Part shown: piece by piece, positions 1 to 7,935 of the stretch
Numbering within the stretch: the stretch's first letter is position 1
Layout of the letters: each line of letters starts with the position of its first letter
DNA from: Deinococcus roseus
GTDB taxonomy: Bacteria > Deinococcota > Deinococci > Deinococcales > Deinococcaceae
Direction: 5' to 3'
DNA: 64,000 bases
Assembly: GCF_014646895.1 (NCBI RefSeq)
Contig: NZ_BMOD01000002.1
Span: forward strand, 186,001 to 250,000
Notes under the pieces: model-generated
The model's database searches: none
What the model was told of the DNA's origin: nothing
What the model saw: the letters and a program-made list of their open reading frames with translations, nothing else
Position numbers and translations under genes: made by a program

Positions 1-229
1 CCGGAGCCTGGAAGCGTTCAAATCTGGGCAGAATGCTCCAGATGATGATGCCTCCTCCAATGAAAGACAGGAGGTAAAGTTTGATCAGACCGATGTGAAA
101 AGAATGGGACCACAGGGTCACGAATACAGGCAAACCCAGCAAAAAAATGCCAAGGCCCAGGGCAAGCACATAAAAACCAATCATCAATACCAGCGCCAAC
201 AAGGCACGAGAAAGCAGGGTTTGATTCAT
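1..229 (-). CDS. N-terminus of a probable M48-type membrane peptidase, cut by window edge
   Basis: Seventy-six codons are visible, starting at ATG 229 and running off the window. Two hydrophobic segments (about residues 6-35 and 48-68) are followed by a WSILPRFERF stretch. This layout, with two N-terminal membrane helices before the catalytic domain, matches my recollection of M48-family peptidases in which a WSILPR-like stretch precedes a Gly-Pro-rich linker. The zinc-binding HExxH motif would lie outside the window, so the family is an inference. A TATGAT hexamer sits 9 nt before the ATG and no Shine-Dalgarno is seen. It could also be another small membrane protein. Confidence 0.5.
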   Translation of the reverse strand, partial: MNQTLLSRALLALVLMIGFYVLALGLGIFLLGLPVFVTLWSHSFHIGLIKLYLLSFIGGGIIIWSILPRFERFQAP

Positions 230-396
230 ATTCAGCCCATCATACAATCCAGAAACACGCCGCTGGATGAGTCATGTGGCTGATTTTGCTTGTTTCTCTG
301 CATTTTCACTGCAAAGACAGCTGGGCCTTTTGCAGCAGGACGCTGACCTGGCCTCACAATTTGTGTGCCAATGCATAATTTGTACTTGGTATAAAG

Positions 397-414
397 TGAT
401 ATCATTTCGATATA
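397..414. promoter_or_regulatory. Palindromic operator candidate before the SPFH gene
   Basis: TGATATCA is followed by TTTCGATATA, giving an ATATC/GATAT inverted repeat around ATTTC. It ends directly at the AGGAGG ribosome binding site. The Arc-like gene at the end of this two-gene unit is the obvious candidate binder, which would make the unit autoregulated. Confidence 0.5.
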
Positions 415-423
415 GGAGGGGTT

Positions 424-1281
424 ATGGAAAGCAGAGAAAACCGTTTGATCAGCCTGCCCGGAGGCCTGATGTTTCTGGTCAACCTGGCCATTTTTGGGTT
501 CGGCATTTATTGTTTCGCGCAGGAAAACAGGGATTTCGCCTTGTGGGGACTGCTGCTGATGGTGCTGGGCTTTTTCGTGCTGTTCGGGAATTACATTGTG
601 CAGCCCAACCAGGCAGTGGTGGCCACCCTGTTTGGCCGTTACGTGGGCACCAACCGGGTGAACGGGTGGTACTGGACCAACCCCTTCACCAGCCGCAAAA
701 GCATCTCTCTGCGGATCCGCAACTTCAACAGCGAGCGCCTGAAAGTCAACGATCTGCAGGGCAACCCCATTGAAATTGCTGCTGTGATTGTCTGGCGGGT
801 GGTGGAATCTGCCCGGGCCAGCTTCGATGTGGAAAACTACAAGGATTTCGTGGCCATCCAGAGCGAAACCGCCCTGCGCCATCTGGCTTCCCGCTACCCT
901 TACGATGACCACGATGCTGCAGGCCTGTCTTTGAGGGGCAATGCAGACGAAGTGGTCAAAACCCTCACAGATGAGCTGCAAGCCCGTCTGGCAGCTGCTG
1001 GAGTGGAAATTCTGGAAGCCCGCCTCTCCCACCTGGCCTATTCACCTGAAATTGCCCAGGCCATGCTGCAACGCCAGCAGGCCAGTGCCATTCTGGCCGC
1101 CCGCCAGATCATTGTGGAAGGTGCAGTGGGCATGGTGCAAATGGCCCTGCAGAAACTGTCTGAGCAGCAAATTGTGGAGCTTGATGAAGAACGCAAAGCC
1201 CAGATGGTCTCCAACCTGCTGGTGGTGCTCACCTCCGAGCGCAGCACCCAGCCTGTCATCAACGCTGGAAGCCTGTATTGA
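424..1281 (+). CDS. SPFH/band 7 domain membrane protein
   Basis: A 285-residue stomatin/prohibitin-type protein. Two hydrophobic segments lie near the N-terminus (about residues 14-32 and 39-57). The SPFH core follows, from about residue 58 (an [14 protein letters not shown] stretch typical of the family) to about 210. An Ala/Gln-rich helical C-terminus is suited to oligomerisation. SPFH proteins organise membrane microdomains; the partner here is unknown. The start at ATG 424 has a strong AGGAGG 4 nt upstream. A palindrome overlaps the region just before it. The next gene encodes an Arc-like DNA-binding protein, an arrangement I recall for SPFH genes in other bacteria. Confidence 0.9.
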   Translation: MESRENRLISLPGGLMFLVNLAIFGFGIYCFAQENRDFALWGLLLMVLGFFVLFGNYIVQPNQAVVATLFGRYVGTNRVNGWYWTNPFTSRKSISLRIRNFNSERLKVNDLQGNPIEIAAVIVWRVVESARASFDVENYKDFVAIQSETALRHLASRYPYDDHDAAGLSLRGNADEVVKTLTDELQARLAAAGVEILEARLSHLAYSPEIAQAMLQRQQASAILAARQIIVEGAVGMVQMALQKLSEQQIVELDEERKAQMVSNLLVVLTSERSTQPVINAGSLY

Positions 1282-1319
1282 GATGGGGGTCTGCAGCACA
1301 GGTCAGGAGGTGATGCCCT

Positions 1320-1520
1320 TTGGGCCGCAAGAATTTCCCTCTGCGCATCCAACTTGAGCTTTTCGATGTGCTGGAGCGCTGGGCCAGCGATGAGTTTCGC
1401 AGTGTCAACAGCCAGATCGAGTACCTCTTGATGGAAGCTGCCCGCAAATCGGGTCGTCTGAAACTTAAGGGTTCTAAAGAAACCAAAGAATCTTTTGATC
1501 TTGAAGATGAGACATCCTGA
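1320..1520 (+). CDS. Arc/ribbon-helix-helix-like DNA-binding protein
   Basis: A 66-residue protein starting at TTG 1320. AGGAGG lies 9 nt before it, which decides the start; the ATG at 1312 is in another frame. The N-terminal KNFPLRIQLELFDVLERWA followed by SVNSQIEYLL is the beta strand, helix, helix pattern of Arc-family repressors. The tail is acidic. It follows the SPFH gene by 38 nt and is probably cotranscribed, so it most likely represses its own operon through the palindrome at 397-414. Confidence 0.8.
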   Translation: MGRKNFPLRIQLELFDVLERWASDEFRSVNSQIEYLLMEAARKSGRLKLKGSKETKESFDLEDETS

Positions 1521-1536
1521 ACGGGTGTCTTTTCTT
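1511..1536 (+). terminator. Rho-independent terminator
   Basis: GACATCC and GGGTGTC form a stem around TGAAC, followed by TTTTCTT. The stem contains the stop codon of the Arc-like gene. Confidence 0.65.
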
Positions 1537-1731
1537 CTGTGGGGCAAACTTTGGGTGTCTCCAGGGGTCATTGAAACATGAGGACCAGAACATTTTACTC
1601 ATTTTTTATTTAATGAAGGAGCTTTGTGAAAAATTTTTCATTTTACTTGAAGAACGTTAAATATCCCCTCTCACACAACTCTTTTATGCATCAGAACACT
1701 CTTTTCCGTCTTTTACACAACAATTACAGGG

Positions 1732-1760
1732 TTGCCTTGCTGACCAATATCTGTTAGAAT
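1732..1760 (+). promoter_or_regulatory. Sigma-70 type promoter of the carD leader
   Basis: TTGCCT (1732-1737), a 17-nt spacer and TAGAAT (1755-1760) give a good housekeeping promoter. Transcription would start near 1767. Confidence 0.7.
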
Positions 1761-1766
1761 TTGTCT

Positions 1767-1876
1767 ATGGGTCATTTGTATACAATCGCTATCTGCAGAA
1801 ATCTGCAAATGACCACCGAGAATCTTCAAACCATCTAGCAAACCGCAGCCCGAACGCAACGTCTGGGCTGTTTTTG
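1767..1876 (+). ncRNA. Structured leader RNA or small RNA with its own terminator, upstream of carD
   Basis: From the predicted start the transcript first folds a hairpin with perfect 9-bp arms (GGTCATTTG 1770-1778 with CAAATGACC 1806-1814). It then meets a terminator-like hairpin (CAGCCC 1846-1851 with GGGCTG 1865-1870, supported by ACG/CGT) followed by five T. Either a free RNA of about 110 nt ends here, or this is an attenuator read through into carD, which begins 54 nt downstream. No known riboswitch consensus was recognised. Confidence 0.5.
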
Positions 1877-1929
1877 TGTTGGAACAATGCCCCTCCTCCT
1901 TTACAGGGGCATCAGGAAAGGGTGTTAGT

Positions 1930-2424
1930 GTGAAAAAGTACCTTTACAATACAGGTGACCGCGTCGTGCTGCCCCCCTACGGTGTTGGAGTGGTCAGCGG
2001 CATCTCCACCAAGTGTGTTGCCAACGCCACCTGCTCCTACTACCAGGTGGAATTCCCCAACGGAACCTCCAAGGCTTACGTGCCCGTCGAGTCTGCCGCC
2101 AACCTGCGCCCCGCCCTCAATGAGCAGGATGTTCCCGAGATCCTCAACCGCCTGACCCAGGGCCGCTACGCCCTGCCCCGTCAATGGTCTGCCCGCCACC
2201 GCAAGGTGACCGACATTCTGGCCACCGGCAACCCCTTCGAAATCGCCACCCTGGCCGCAGAACTGCGCCGCTGGAATGTGGAACGCGGCCTGCCTGATCT
2301 GGACCGCCAGGCCTTCCGCAAAGCCCTGAAACTGATCGGACAGGAAATCTCCGAGCTGGCCACCGATGGCGTGGAAACCATCCGTGACATCATTCAGGAA
2401 GAACTGCAAAACGACGCCAACTGA
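1930..2424 (+). CDS. carD: CarD/CdnL-type RNA polymerase-binding transcription regulator
   Basis: A 164-residue protein. The N-terminal half (YLYNTGDRVVLPPYGVG, then Val-rich strands to about residue 62) is the Tudor-like RNA polymerase-interacting domain. The helical C-terminal half is the DNA-contacting domain. CarD/CdnL proteins bind the beta subunit and stabilise open complexes at housekeeping promoters. GTG 1930 is chosen because AGGAAAGG precedes it by about 8 nt and the family starts with KKYLYNTGD-like sequence; the in-frame upstream region covers the terminator hairpin. It sits behind a long structured leader and has its own terminator, so it is monocistronic. Confidence 0.9.
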   Translation: MKKYLYNTGDRVVLPPYGVGVVSGISTKCVANATCSYYQVEFPNGTSKAYVPVESAANLRPALNEQDVPEILNRLTQGRYALPRQWSARHRKVTDILATGNPFEIATLAAELRRWNVERGLPDLDRQAFRKALKLIGQEISELATDGVETIRDIIQEELQNDAN

Positions 2425-2441
2425 ACCCACAAAGACTTTCT

Positions 2442-2472
2442 ACCCCCGACAACCCTGTTGGGGGTTTGTTTT
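2442..2472 (+). terminator. Rho-independent terminator of carD
   Basis: ACCCCCGACA pairs with TGTTGGGGGT, followed by TTGTTTT. Confidence 0.85.
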
Positions 2473-2530
2473 GGTGATTTGCTCAGGAGCCAGATATAGG
2501 CTGATCGGCGTGGTTTTGCTGCCCCACTTC

Positions 2531-2536
2531 TATACT
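2531..2536 (+). promoter_or_regulatory. -10 hexamer of proAB, leaderless layout
   Basis: TATACT ends 6 nt before ATG 2543. There is no Shine-Dalgarno and no convincing -35. Confidence 0.6.
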
Positions 2537-2542
2537 GATGGC

Positions 2543-3772
2543 ATGCTCAAGGAGCTCTTCTCTCAGGCCCGCATCGCAAGCCGCACCCTGGCCCAGGCGA
2601 ACCGCAATCAGGCTTTAAATGCCATCAAAAAACACCTTGCCCTCCACACCCCTGAAATCCTCAAAGAGAACAGGCTGGATGTGGAAAACGAACGCCAGAA
2701 AGGCACCAGTGCCGCGCTGGTGGACCGCCTCACCCTCACCGAAAAACGCATGGAAGGCATGCTGGAAGCCATCGATCAGGTGGTGGCCTTGCCTGACCCG
2801 GTGGGCCGCGTGCTGGAAGGCTGGAGACACCCCCAGGGCATGCAGATGGAGAAAGTCACCGTGCCTTTCGGGGTGATCGGGATGATTTACGAATCCCGGC
2901 CCAATGTCACTGTAGATGCGGCCATCCTCTGCCTGAAAGCCGGAAGTGCAGTGATCCTGCGCGGCAGCAGCAATGCCCTGAACTCCAACCGTGCCCTGGT
3001 CAAAGCCATGCGTGCTGGCCTGAAAGAAGCGGGCCTCAACGAGAACGCGATTTCCCTGATTGACTCCACAGACCGATCCAGCGTGACCGAACTGCTGACC
3101 GCCCGTGGTCTGGTGGATCTGGTGATTCCCCGTGGAGGCGCAGGCCTGATCAACCACGTGGTGCAAAACGCCAAAGTGCCCGTGATTGAAACCGGGGTGG
3201 GAAACTGTCACCTGTACGTGCACCGGGACGCAGACCTGGGCAGTGCCTTGAAGATCCTGATGAATGGCAAAACCCAGCGTCCTGGCGTATGCAATGCCCT
3301 GGAAACCCTGCTGATCGACCAGGAGATTGCCAGTGCCTTCGTGCCTGTGGCGGTCAAAGCCCTCAGGGATGCAGGCGTGGAAGTGCGCGGGGATGAGGAC
3401 ACCCAGATGTACGCTCCTGGCGTGGTTCCTGCCACTGCAGAAGACTGGGACACCGAATTTCTGGATCTGATCCTCGCGGTCAAGGTGGTGAAAGGGCTGG
3501 ATGCAGCCATAGAGCACATCAACACCCACGGATCTCAGCACAGTGAGGCCATTGTCACCAGCAGCCTGAAAACCGCAGAACAATTCCAGAACAGGGTGGA
3601 TGCCGCTGCTGTTTATGTGAACGCCTCCACACGCTTCACAGATGGCTTTGAATTTGGGTTTGGGGCGGAAATTGGGATTTCCACCCAGAAAATGCACGCC
3701 CGTGGTCCCATGGGACTGCGTGAAATGGTGACGGTGCAGTACCGCATTCGGGGTGAGGGGCAGATCCGATGA
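2543..3772 (+). CDS. proA: Gamma-glutamyl phosphate reductase
   Basis: A 409-residue enzyme of the usual ProA length. It reduces gamma-glutamyl phosphate with NADPH to glutamate semialdehyde, the second step of proline biosynthesis. The aldehyde dehydrogenase fold is clear. The catalytic cysteine is Cys250 in RPGVCNALE, and motifs such as MIYESRPNVT and VIPRGG are present. The frame is open further upstream, but ATG 2543 fits the family N-terminus and lies 6 nt after a TATACT hexamer. The stop overlaps proB by 4 nt (ATGA), so the two are translationally coupled. Confidence 0.97.
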   Translation: MLKELFSQARIASRTLAQANRNQALNAIKKHLALHTPEILKENRLDVENERQKGTSAALVDRLTLTEKRMEGMLEAIDQVVALPDPVGRVLEGWRHPQGMQMEKVTVPFGVIGMIYESRPNVTVDAAILCLKAGSAVILRGSSNALNSNRALVKAMRAGLKEAGLNENAISLIDSTDRSSVTELLTARGLVDLVIPRGGAGLINHVVQNAKVPVIETGVGNCHLYVHRDADLGSALKILMNGKTQRPGVCNALETLLIDQEIASAFVPVAVKALRDAGVEVRGDEDTQMYAPGVVPATAEDWDTEFLDLILAVKVVKGLDAAIEHINTHGSQHSEAIVTSSLKTAEQFQNRVDAAAVYVNASTRFTDGFEFGFGAEIGISTQKMHARGPMGLREMVTVQYRIRGEGQIR

Positions 3773-4830
3773 AACGCAGAATCGTCCTGAAAATTGGCTC
3801 CAGCAGCCTCACGGACGAAGCTGGACGCATTGAACCTGAACGGCTGCAGGCCATAGCAGATGCTTTTCTTGCCCTGGACGCAGAAGTTTGCCTGGTGTCT
3901 TCCGGGGCCGTGGCTGCCGGGTGTGGCCTCTTGAATGTCCCCAGACCCCGCACCCTTCCCGAAAAACAGGCGCTGGCTGCGGTGGGTCAGGCGGCCCTGA
4001 TGCAGGAATGGGCCAAAGTCTTTGCTCCCAGAGCGGTGGCCCAGATCCTGTTGAGTGCGGGAGACATCCAGGACCGCAAGCGCTTTGTGAACGCCAAACA
4101 CGCGCTGGAAGCGGCTTTCAAACTCGGGGTGGTCCCCATCATCAATGAGAATGACACAGTGGCCACGCAGGAATTGCGCCTCGGAGACAACGACACCCTC
4201 AGTGCCTGGGTGGCCTACCTGTGTGAAGCCACTGAACTGATCCTGCTCACCGATGTGGAAGGCCTTTACACCGCCAACCCACGCGTGGACCCCACCGCCC
4301 AGAGGTTGTCTCTGGTGGAAAACGTGGCCGAAGTGCTGCATCTGGCAGGTGGAGCAGGCTCCTCCAGAGGCACCGGAGGCATGCAAACCAAGCTCAAAGC
4401 CGCCCAGATCGCCTCAGAAGCCGGAATTGACACCCTGATTGTTGGGGGTGGAGGGGCAGGTTTGAAAGCCTTCTTTGGGGGCGCAGACACCGGAACCCGC
4501 ATCAAAGCCCAGAAACACACCGCACGCAGAGGCTGGATTCTGCACCAGCCCAGCAAAGGTTCCCTCTACGTGGACGCTGGAGCAGAAAAAGCCCTGAGAA
4601 GCGGCAAGAGCCTGTTGCCCAGAGGCATCACCGGACTGGCCGGAGAATTCCAGTACGGAGAAATCGTGCGTCTAGAAGGCGAACACGGCCCCATCGGGCA
4701 GGGCATTGTGAATTACGCCGCCCATGAAGTCCAGCGCATCTTCAGACGCCACACCGAAGAAATCGAAGAAATCCTGGGGTACAAGGATTTTGATGAGGTG
4801 GTGCACCGGAACCATCTGGCGCTTTATTGA
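3769..4830 (+). CDS. proB: Glutamate 5-kinase with PUA domain
   Basis: A 353-residue enzyme that phosphorylates glutamate to feed ProA. The amino acid kinase domain spans about residues 1-255, with KIGSSSLT near the start, an SSGAVAAG loop, IINENDTV and the GTGGMQTK nucleotide region. A C-terminal PUA domain (about 270-345) includes LPRGI and GIVNY. The order proA-proB with a 4-nt overlap makes a compact two-gene proline operon. I see no sequence sign that feedback inhibition is lost. Confidence 0.97.
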   Translation: MKRRIVLKIGSSSLTDEAGRIEPERLQAIADAFLALDAEVCLVSSGAVAAGCGLLNVPRPRTLPEKQALAAVGQAALMQEWAKVFAPRAVAQILLSAGDIQDRKRFVNAKHALEAAFKLGVVPIINENDTVATQELRLGDNDTLSAWVAYLCEATELILLTDVEGLYTANPRVDPTAQRLSLVENVAEVLHLAGGAGSSRGTGGMQTKLKAAQIASEAGIDTLIVGGGGAGLKAFFGGADTGTRIKAQKHTARRGWILHQPSKGSLYVDAGAEKALRSGKSLLPRGITGLAGEFQYGEIVRLEGEHGPIGQGIVNYAAHEVQRIFRRHTEEIEEILGYKDFDEVVHRNHLALY

Positions 4831-4857
4831 GGAGAAAGGACCAAAGGTCCCTTCTCC
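4831..4857 (+). terminator. Strong hairpin after proB, no U-tract
   Basis: A 12-bp stem (GGAGAAAGGACC with GGTCCCTTCTCC, one mismatch) starts directly after the proB stop. No T-run follows, so it may stabilise the mRNA end rather than terminate. An AAAGC/GCTTTTTT hairpin lies 20 nt further on. Confidence 0.45.
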
Positions 4858-4966
4858 TGCCGAGGGCATCCACAAAGCTTTTGCAAGGGCTTTTTTACTG
4901 CTTGAAGACCCTCACTGTTCAGAGCGCAATGCTCTCGGCTCTCGGCCATCGGCCTCTCTCCACCAT
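4858..4966. repeat. Degenerate copy of the GCCGAGGGC inverted-repeat element
   Basis: TGCCGAGGGCA at the left and TCTCGGCCATCGGCC at the right are imperfectly complementary. Between them lie small hairpins such as AGAGC-GCAAT-GCTCT. It resembles the better copies at 46704-46858 and 52993-53099. Confidence 0.35.
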
Positions 4967-5003
4967 CAAAAACCCCATCAAAATCCTCCGCTACTTTGAC
5001 ACA

Positions 5004-5039
5004 CTTCTTTTGACACTTCTTTTGACGCTTCTTTCACAG
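5004..5039. repeat. 12-nt tandem repeat array, three units
   Basis: CTTCTTTTGACA, CTTCTTTTGACG and CTTCTTTCACAG follow each other without spacing, 65 nt before the next gene. Each of the first two contains a TTGAC core like a -35 box. A 13-bp palindrome TGAAGTCACTTCA lies at 5054-5066. Confidence 0.8.
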
Positions 5040-5104
5040 CCCCTTTTGCATACTGAAGTCACTTCAAGGGAGTGGCATGCAAAACGTGCCAGAGGAGGAA
5101 GTGC

Positions 5105-5581
5105 ATGACGGTCAACATTCAAACCAAACTGAGCACCGGGATTCTGGGGGGACTGGCAGGGGGCGTGGTGTTCGGGTTCATCATGCAGGCACAGGGGCTC
5201 TTGCCGATCATTGCGCGGCTGATTGGGTCGGATTCGGCCTTTGTGGGGTACATCGTGCACATGCTGATTGCTGCATTCATCGGGGCGGTTTTCGGGATGG
5301 TGTACGGTCCTGCCCAGACGCTGGGGGTGGCCCTCAGAAGCGGCTGCATTTACGGCCTGATCTGGTGGGTGCTGGGACCACAGGTGATCATGCCGATCTG
5401 GCTGGGATTGCCCATGCCAGACACGTTTGGTGGCTGGATTGACCGTGCACTTTCTGCTGGGCTGCTCTGGAGTTTGTTCGGGCACCTGCTGTATGGCATG
5501 GTGAGCTCCGTGCTGGGGCAGGTGCTGCAGGGTCTGGTCAGTGGACTTTTTCTGGGCTTCAAAGAGCGAGCACAGGCCTGA
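5105..5581 (+). CDS. Small glycine-rich integral membrane protein, copy 1 of a duplicated pair
   Basis: 158 residues with about four hydrophobic segments (roughly 11-30, 42-66, 74-96, 116-140). The start is an ATG with AGAGGAGG about 7 nt upstream. It is clearly homologous over its whole length to the protein at 6295-6777: both have LGGLAGGV.FGFIM, VGYIVHM and LYGPAQT early, and WWxLGPQ.I.PIWLG.P.PD in the middle. I do not recognise the family. The conserved glycines resemble small helix-packing membrane proteins. The gene for a zinc-ribbon protein lies between the two copies. Confidence 0.7.
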   Translation: MTVNIQTKLSTGILGGLAGGVVFGFIMQAQGLLPIIARLIGSDSAFVGYIVHMLIAAFIGAVFGMVYGPAQTLGVALRSGCIYGLIWWVLGPQVIMPIWLGLPMPDTFGGWIDRALSAGLLWSLFGHLLYGMVSSVLGQVLQGLVSGLFLGFKERAQA

Positions 5582-5595
5582 AAGGGGTTTGAGCC

Positions 5596-6045
5596 ATGAA
5601 ACATAAAGTCAGACGCACCTGTGAGCACTGCCAGCAGGCCTGGACTGCAGACCTGGACTTCGAAGCCAAACTCACCCGTGAAATTGTGCGGGGTTCCCCC
5701 AGGGCCAGCCGTGCAGACCTTTTCAGCCTGGACCTGGGTCAGGCCATCCAGCAGCGCATCAGAGCCCAGGTGGTGGATGTGGCACTGGGCGATTCCATGG
5801 CCGCTCAGGAACTCAAACTGGCCCGCACTTGCCCCAGTTGCCGCACTTACCTGCGTTACCGGGAAGTCCAGCTTTCTGAGAAGGACCTGGCAGGGCTACT
5901 GAATCCTGTTCAGGCCCAGCCCCAGGCACAGGTGGGGGTGCTGGCTGCCCTTTCAGAGTTTGACCGCCTCCTGGATTTGCTGGCAAATGACCAGATCACC
6001 CCACAGGAGTTCACCAAGCGCAGACAGAAGATCATGTCTTTTTAG
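5596..6045 (+). CDS. Zinc-ribbon protein with SHOCT-like C-terminus
   Basis: A 149-residue soluble protein. CEHC (about residues 10-13) and CPSC (about 79-82) form a plausible zinc ribbon split by a charged insert. The last 30 residues, FDRLLDLLANDQITPQEFTK and following, match the SHOCT pattern (short C-terminal domain with Leu-Leu, Gly/Asp-x-Ile-T-x-x-E-F). SHOCT domains are often involved in oligomerisation or membrane-proximal assemblies. The gene follows copy 1 of the membrane pair by 14 nt and is probably cotranscribed with it. Function unknown. Confidence 0.65.
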   Translation: MKHKVRRTCEHCQQAWTADLDFEAKLTREIVRGSPRASRADLFSLDLGQAIQQRIRAQVVDVALGDSMAAQELKLARTCPSCRTYLRYREVQLSEKDLAGLLNPVQAQPQAQVGVLAALSEFDRLLDLLANDQITPQEFTKRRQKIMSF

Positions 6046-6171
6046 TGCGTTTTTCAGAAGGACAGACAGGAAGTGGATGTCGCAAGAAGTCAACAGTTCA
6101 CAGTTCACAGCGGGCTTTTTTGCCCCATCCACTTCACAGAAAATTGCCTTCAACATCTGAACTTGCTGCAA

Positions 6172-6199
6172 AGGCCTGGAAAACCCCAGGCTTTTTTTG
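6172..6199 (+). terminator. Rho-independent terminator
   Basis: GCCTGG pairs with CCAGGC around six bases, followed by seven T. It ends the 5105-6045 unit. The stretch 6046-6171 holds only a short GTTCACA direct repeat. Confidence 0.8.
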
Positions 6200-6230
6200 T
6201 GATTTTTTTGCACTCAGTTCAGTCAAAGTG

Positions 6231-6254
6231 CTGTTGAACTTTCTGCTGAACTTT
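6231..6254. repeat. 12-nt tandem repeat, two units
   Basis: CTGTTGAACTTT is followed by CTGCTGAACTTT, 40 nt before the next start. The position relative to the gene mirrors the array before the paralogous gene at 5105. Confidence 0.75.
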
Positions 6255-6294
6255 TTGCCCGGCACTTTCCGTACTTCACACCAAGGAGGAGATC

Positions 6295-6777
6295 ATGCAG
6301 CAGAAACACAACGTTCAGGAAAGAGTCAGTGCTGGAGCCCTGGGGGGTCTGGCAGGTGGAGTGGCTTTTGGTTTCATCATGCACTGGCAGGGGGTGTTGC
6401 CCGTGGTGGCGAAACTGGTGGGGGCAGACACCGTGCTGGTGGGTTACATCGTGCACATGGTGATCTCTGCCATCATCGGGGCCATTTTCGGCCTGCTGTA
6501 CGGACCTGCCCAGACTGTGGCCACAGCGCTGAAAACCGGAACGTTGTACGGCGTGATCTGGTGGTTTTTAGGGCCACAGATCATTCTGCCCATCTGGCTG
6601 GGCATGCCCCTGCCAGACAGTTTTGCTGCATGGGTGCACAATGCTTTCTTCACCTGGTTGATCTGGAGTCTGGTGGGCCACATTCTGTATGGCATCATCA
6701 GTGCGCTGCTGGGACAGATCCTGCAGGGTGTGGTGGGAGGCCTCTTCCTGGGTCTCAGGGAACGCGCCAGAGCCTGA
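6295..6777 (+). CDS. Small glycine-rich integral membrane protein, copy 2 of a duplicated pair
   Basis: 160 residues with the same four-helix pattern as the protein at 5105-5581 and about half its residues identical by eye. The two probably arose by local duplication. The start has AAGGAGG 5 nt upstream. It is transcribed alone between two terminators. The conserved PIWLGMPLPDSF loop between hydrophobic segments would lie on one face of the membrane. Function unknown. Confidence 0.7.
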   Translation: MQQKHNVQERVSAGALGGLAGGVAFGFIMHWQGVLPVVAKLVGADTVLVGYIVHMVISAIIGAIFGLLYGPAQTVATALKTGTLYGVIWWFLGPQIILPIWLGMPLPDSFAAWVHNAFFTWLIWSLVGHILYGIISALLGQILQGVVGGLFLGLRERARA

Positions 6778-6810
6778 ATTTTCACCATCAAAACCGTGTT
6801 CTGAAGCCGC

Positions 6811-7290
6811 TCACCCCCCGATCAGGGGGGTTTCTGCTGTTGCAGCACGGGCCTCTTCAGCGGAGAAATTCTGTCTGAAGGTGAAAGCCTGGGGGGTGGG
6901 GCCGTGTTTTCTGAGGTGTTCCAGACGGTCTCTGGCTTCAAAAACTGTGGGAAGATGATTGTCTTCGATCCACCAGAGCACCATGTAAGCTTCTTTCATG
7001 TGCTCGAACCACTGCTTGCGGTCTTTCATGACCTGCACGTGGTCGCTTTTGTACGTGTAGTTTTTCAGGGATTCCAGGTCGCTCCAGACGCTCATGTTCA
7101 CAATGATCATCTCGTCTTCGTAAGGGCGCAGGCTGGTGGCGTCGTTGCCCTCTCCGGTCAGCCGCCAGACAAAGCCCGGGGTGCTTTCTGCAAGGGCATT
7201 GATTTCATCGAGTCTGGAAACAAAACCAGCAAGTTGTGGGCTGTCAATGGGGGCCAGCAAACGGCCAATGTTCACCTGGGCGAGTTGCAT
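6811..7290 (-). CDS. DUF3291 domain protein
   Basis: 159 residues. The pattern LAQVNIGRLLAPIDSPQLAGF, then WSDLESLKNYTYKSDHVQVM and MVLWWI, is that of the DUF3291 family, a dimeric alpha/beta-barrel-like fold related to small monooxygenases. Biochemical role unknown. On its own strand a TATGTT hexamer lies 5 nt before the ATG, so the mRNA may be leaderless. No operon partner: the next gene on this strand begins 114 nt upstream. Confidence 0.8.
   Translation of the reverse strand: MQLAQVNIGRLLAPIDSPQLAGFVSRLDEINALAESTPGFVWRLTGEGNDATSLRPYEDEMIIVNMSVWSDLESLKNYTYKSDHVQVMKDRKQWFEHMKEAYMVLWWIEDNHLPTVFEARDRLEHLRKHGPTPQAFTFRQNFSAEEARAATAETPLIGG
6813..6835 (+). terminator. Hairpin terminator between convergent genes
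   Basis: ACCCCCC-GATC-GGGGGGT followed by TTCT. The stem also encodes the last residues and stop of the minus-strand DUF3291 gene. Confidence 0.65.
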
Positions 7291-7404
7291 GCTTCAACAT
7301 AACAATTTTTGATGAGATGTGGGATTTGACACCAAAACAGGGAAAGCCCTGAGCCATATCCCTTTTGGAAATCTGGACCAGGGCTTCAAGAGGTCTTGCC
7401 TGGA

Positions 7405-7929
7405 TCAGGAAGGAAGTTCTACTGCGGCCTGCACTTCAATGGAAGGGTTTCCCTGTTTGAAGGCAGCCACGTAAGCCACCACTTCTCCTCCGGCCCGTTC
7501 GGTCAGTTTGGCCAGGGCCACCTGGGTGCTGCCTGTCACCACCACATCCCCGATCACCACCACTTTTTTGCCTTTCAGTTTTTCGGCCTGGCGCTGGTCC
7601 AGCCAGAGGGTTTCATTGACCCCCAGGGTCATGCTGTCCACAGCCTGGATCAGGGGGTCTTGCATGTAAGTGCGGCGGCGTTTGCGGGCTGCAGCGTAGG
7701 GTTTCTTGATGCGTTCTGCAATGGCATGGGTGAGGGGCACCCCACTGACGGTGCTGGTCAGCAGCACATCAAATTTTCTGGGAAGCAGTTTGACCATTTC
7801 ATCTGCAATGGCATTGGTCAGTTCCCAGTCACCCACCAGTTCCACAATGGGAAGGGTGGAGTTGGCATTGACACGGACATAGGGAAATTCTCGGGTGACA
7901 TTCCCGATGCTCAGGGAGTAGTTGGGCAT
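7405..7929 (-). CDS. Adenine/xanthine-type phosphoribosyltransferase
   Basis: 174 residues. The PRPP-binding loop VVVIGDVVVTGST (about residues 125-137) and an N-terminal TSTVSGVPLTHAIAERI segment show a type I phosphoribosyltransferase of the adenine/xanthine group, which converts a purine base and PRPP to the nucleotide. An earlier in-frame start at 7974 exists, but ATG 7929 lies 6 nt from a TATAGT hexamer and fits the family N-terminus. The exact base cannot be decided from sequence alone. Confidence 0.8.
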   Translation of the reverse strand: MPNYSLSIGNVTREFPYVRVNANSTLPIVELVGDWELTNAIADEMVKLLPRKFDVLLTSTVSGVPLTHAIAERIKKPYAAARKRRRTYMQDPLIQAVDSMTLGVNETLWLDQRQAEKLKGKKVVVIGDVVVTGSTQVALAKLTERAGGEVVAYVAAFKQGNPSIEVQAAVELPS

Positions 7930-7935
7930 GGCTTT

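Noticed and set aside
1626..1757. 43-codon frame with AAGGAG before GTG 1626, upstream of carD
   Set aside because: AT-rich, odd composition (many Asn, Phe, Tyr), and it runs through the carD promoter; likely chance.
2615..3697. 360-codon open frame antisense to proA
   Set aside because: Shadow of a clearly identified gene.
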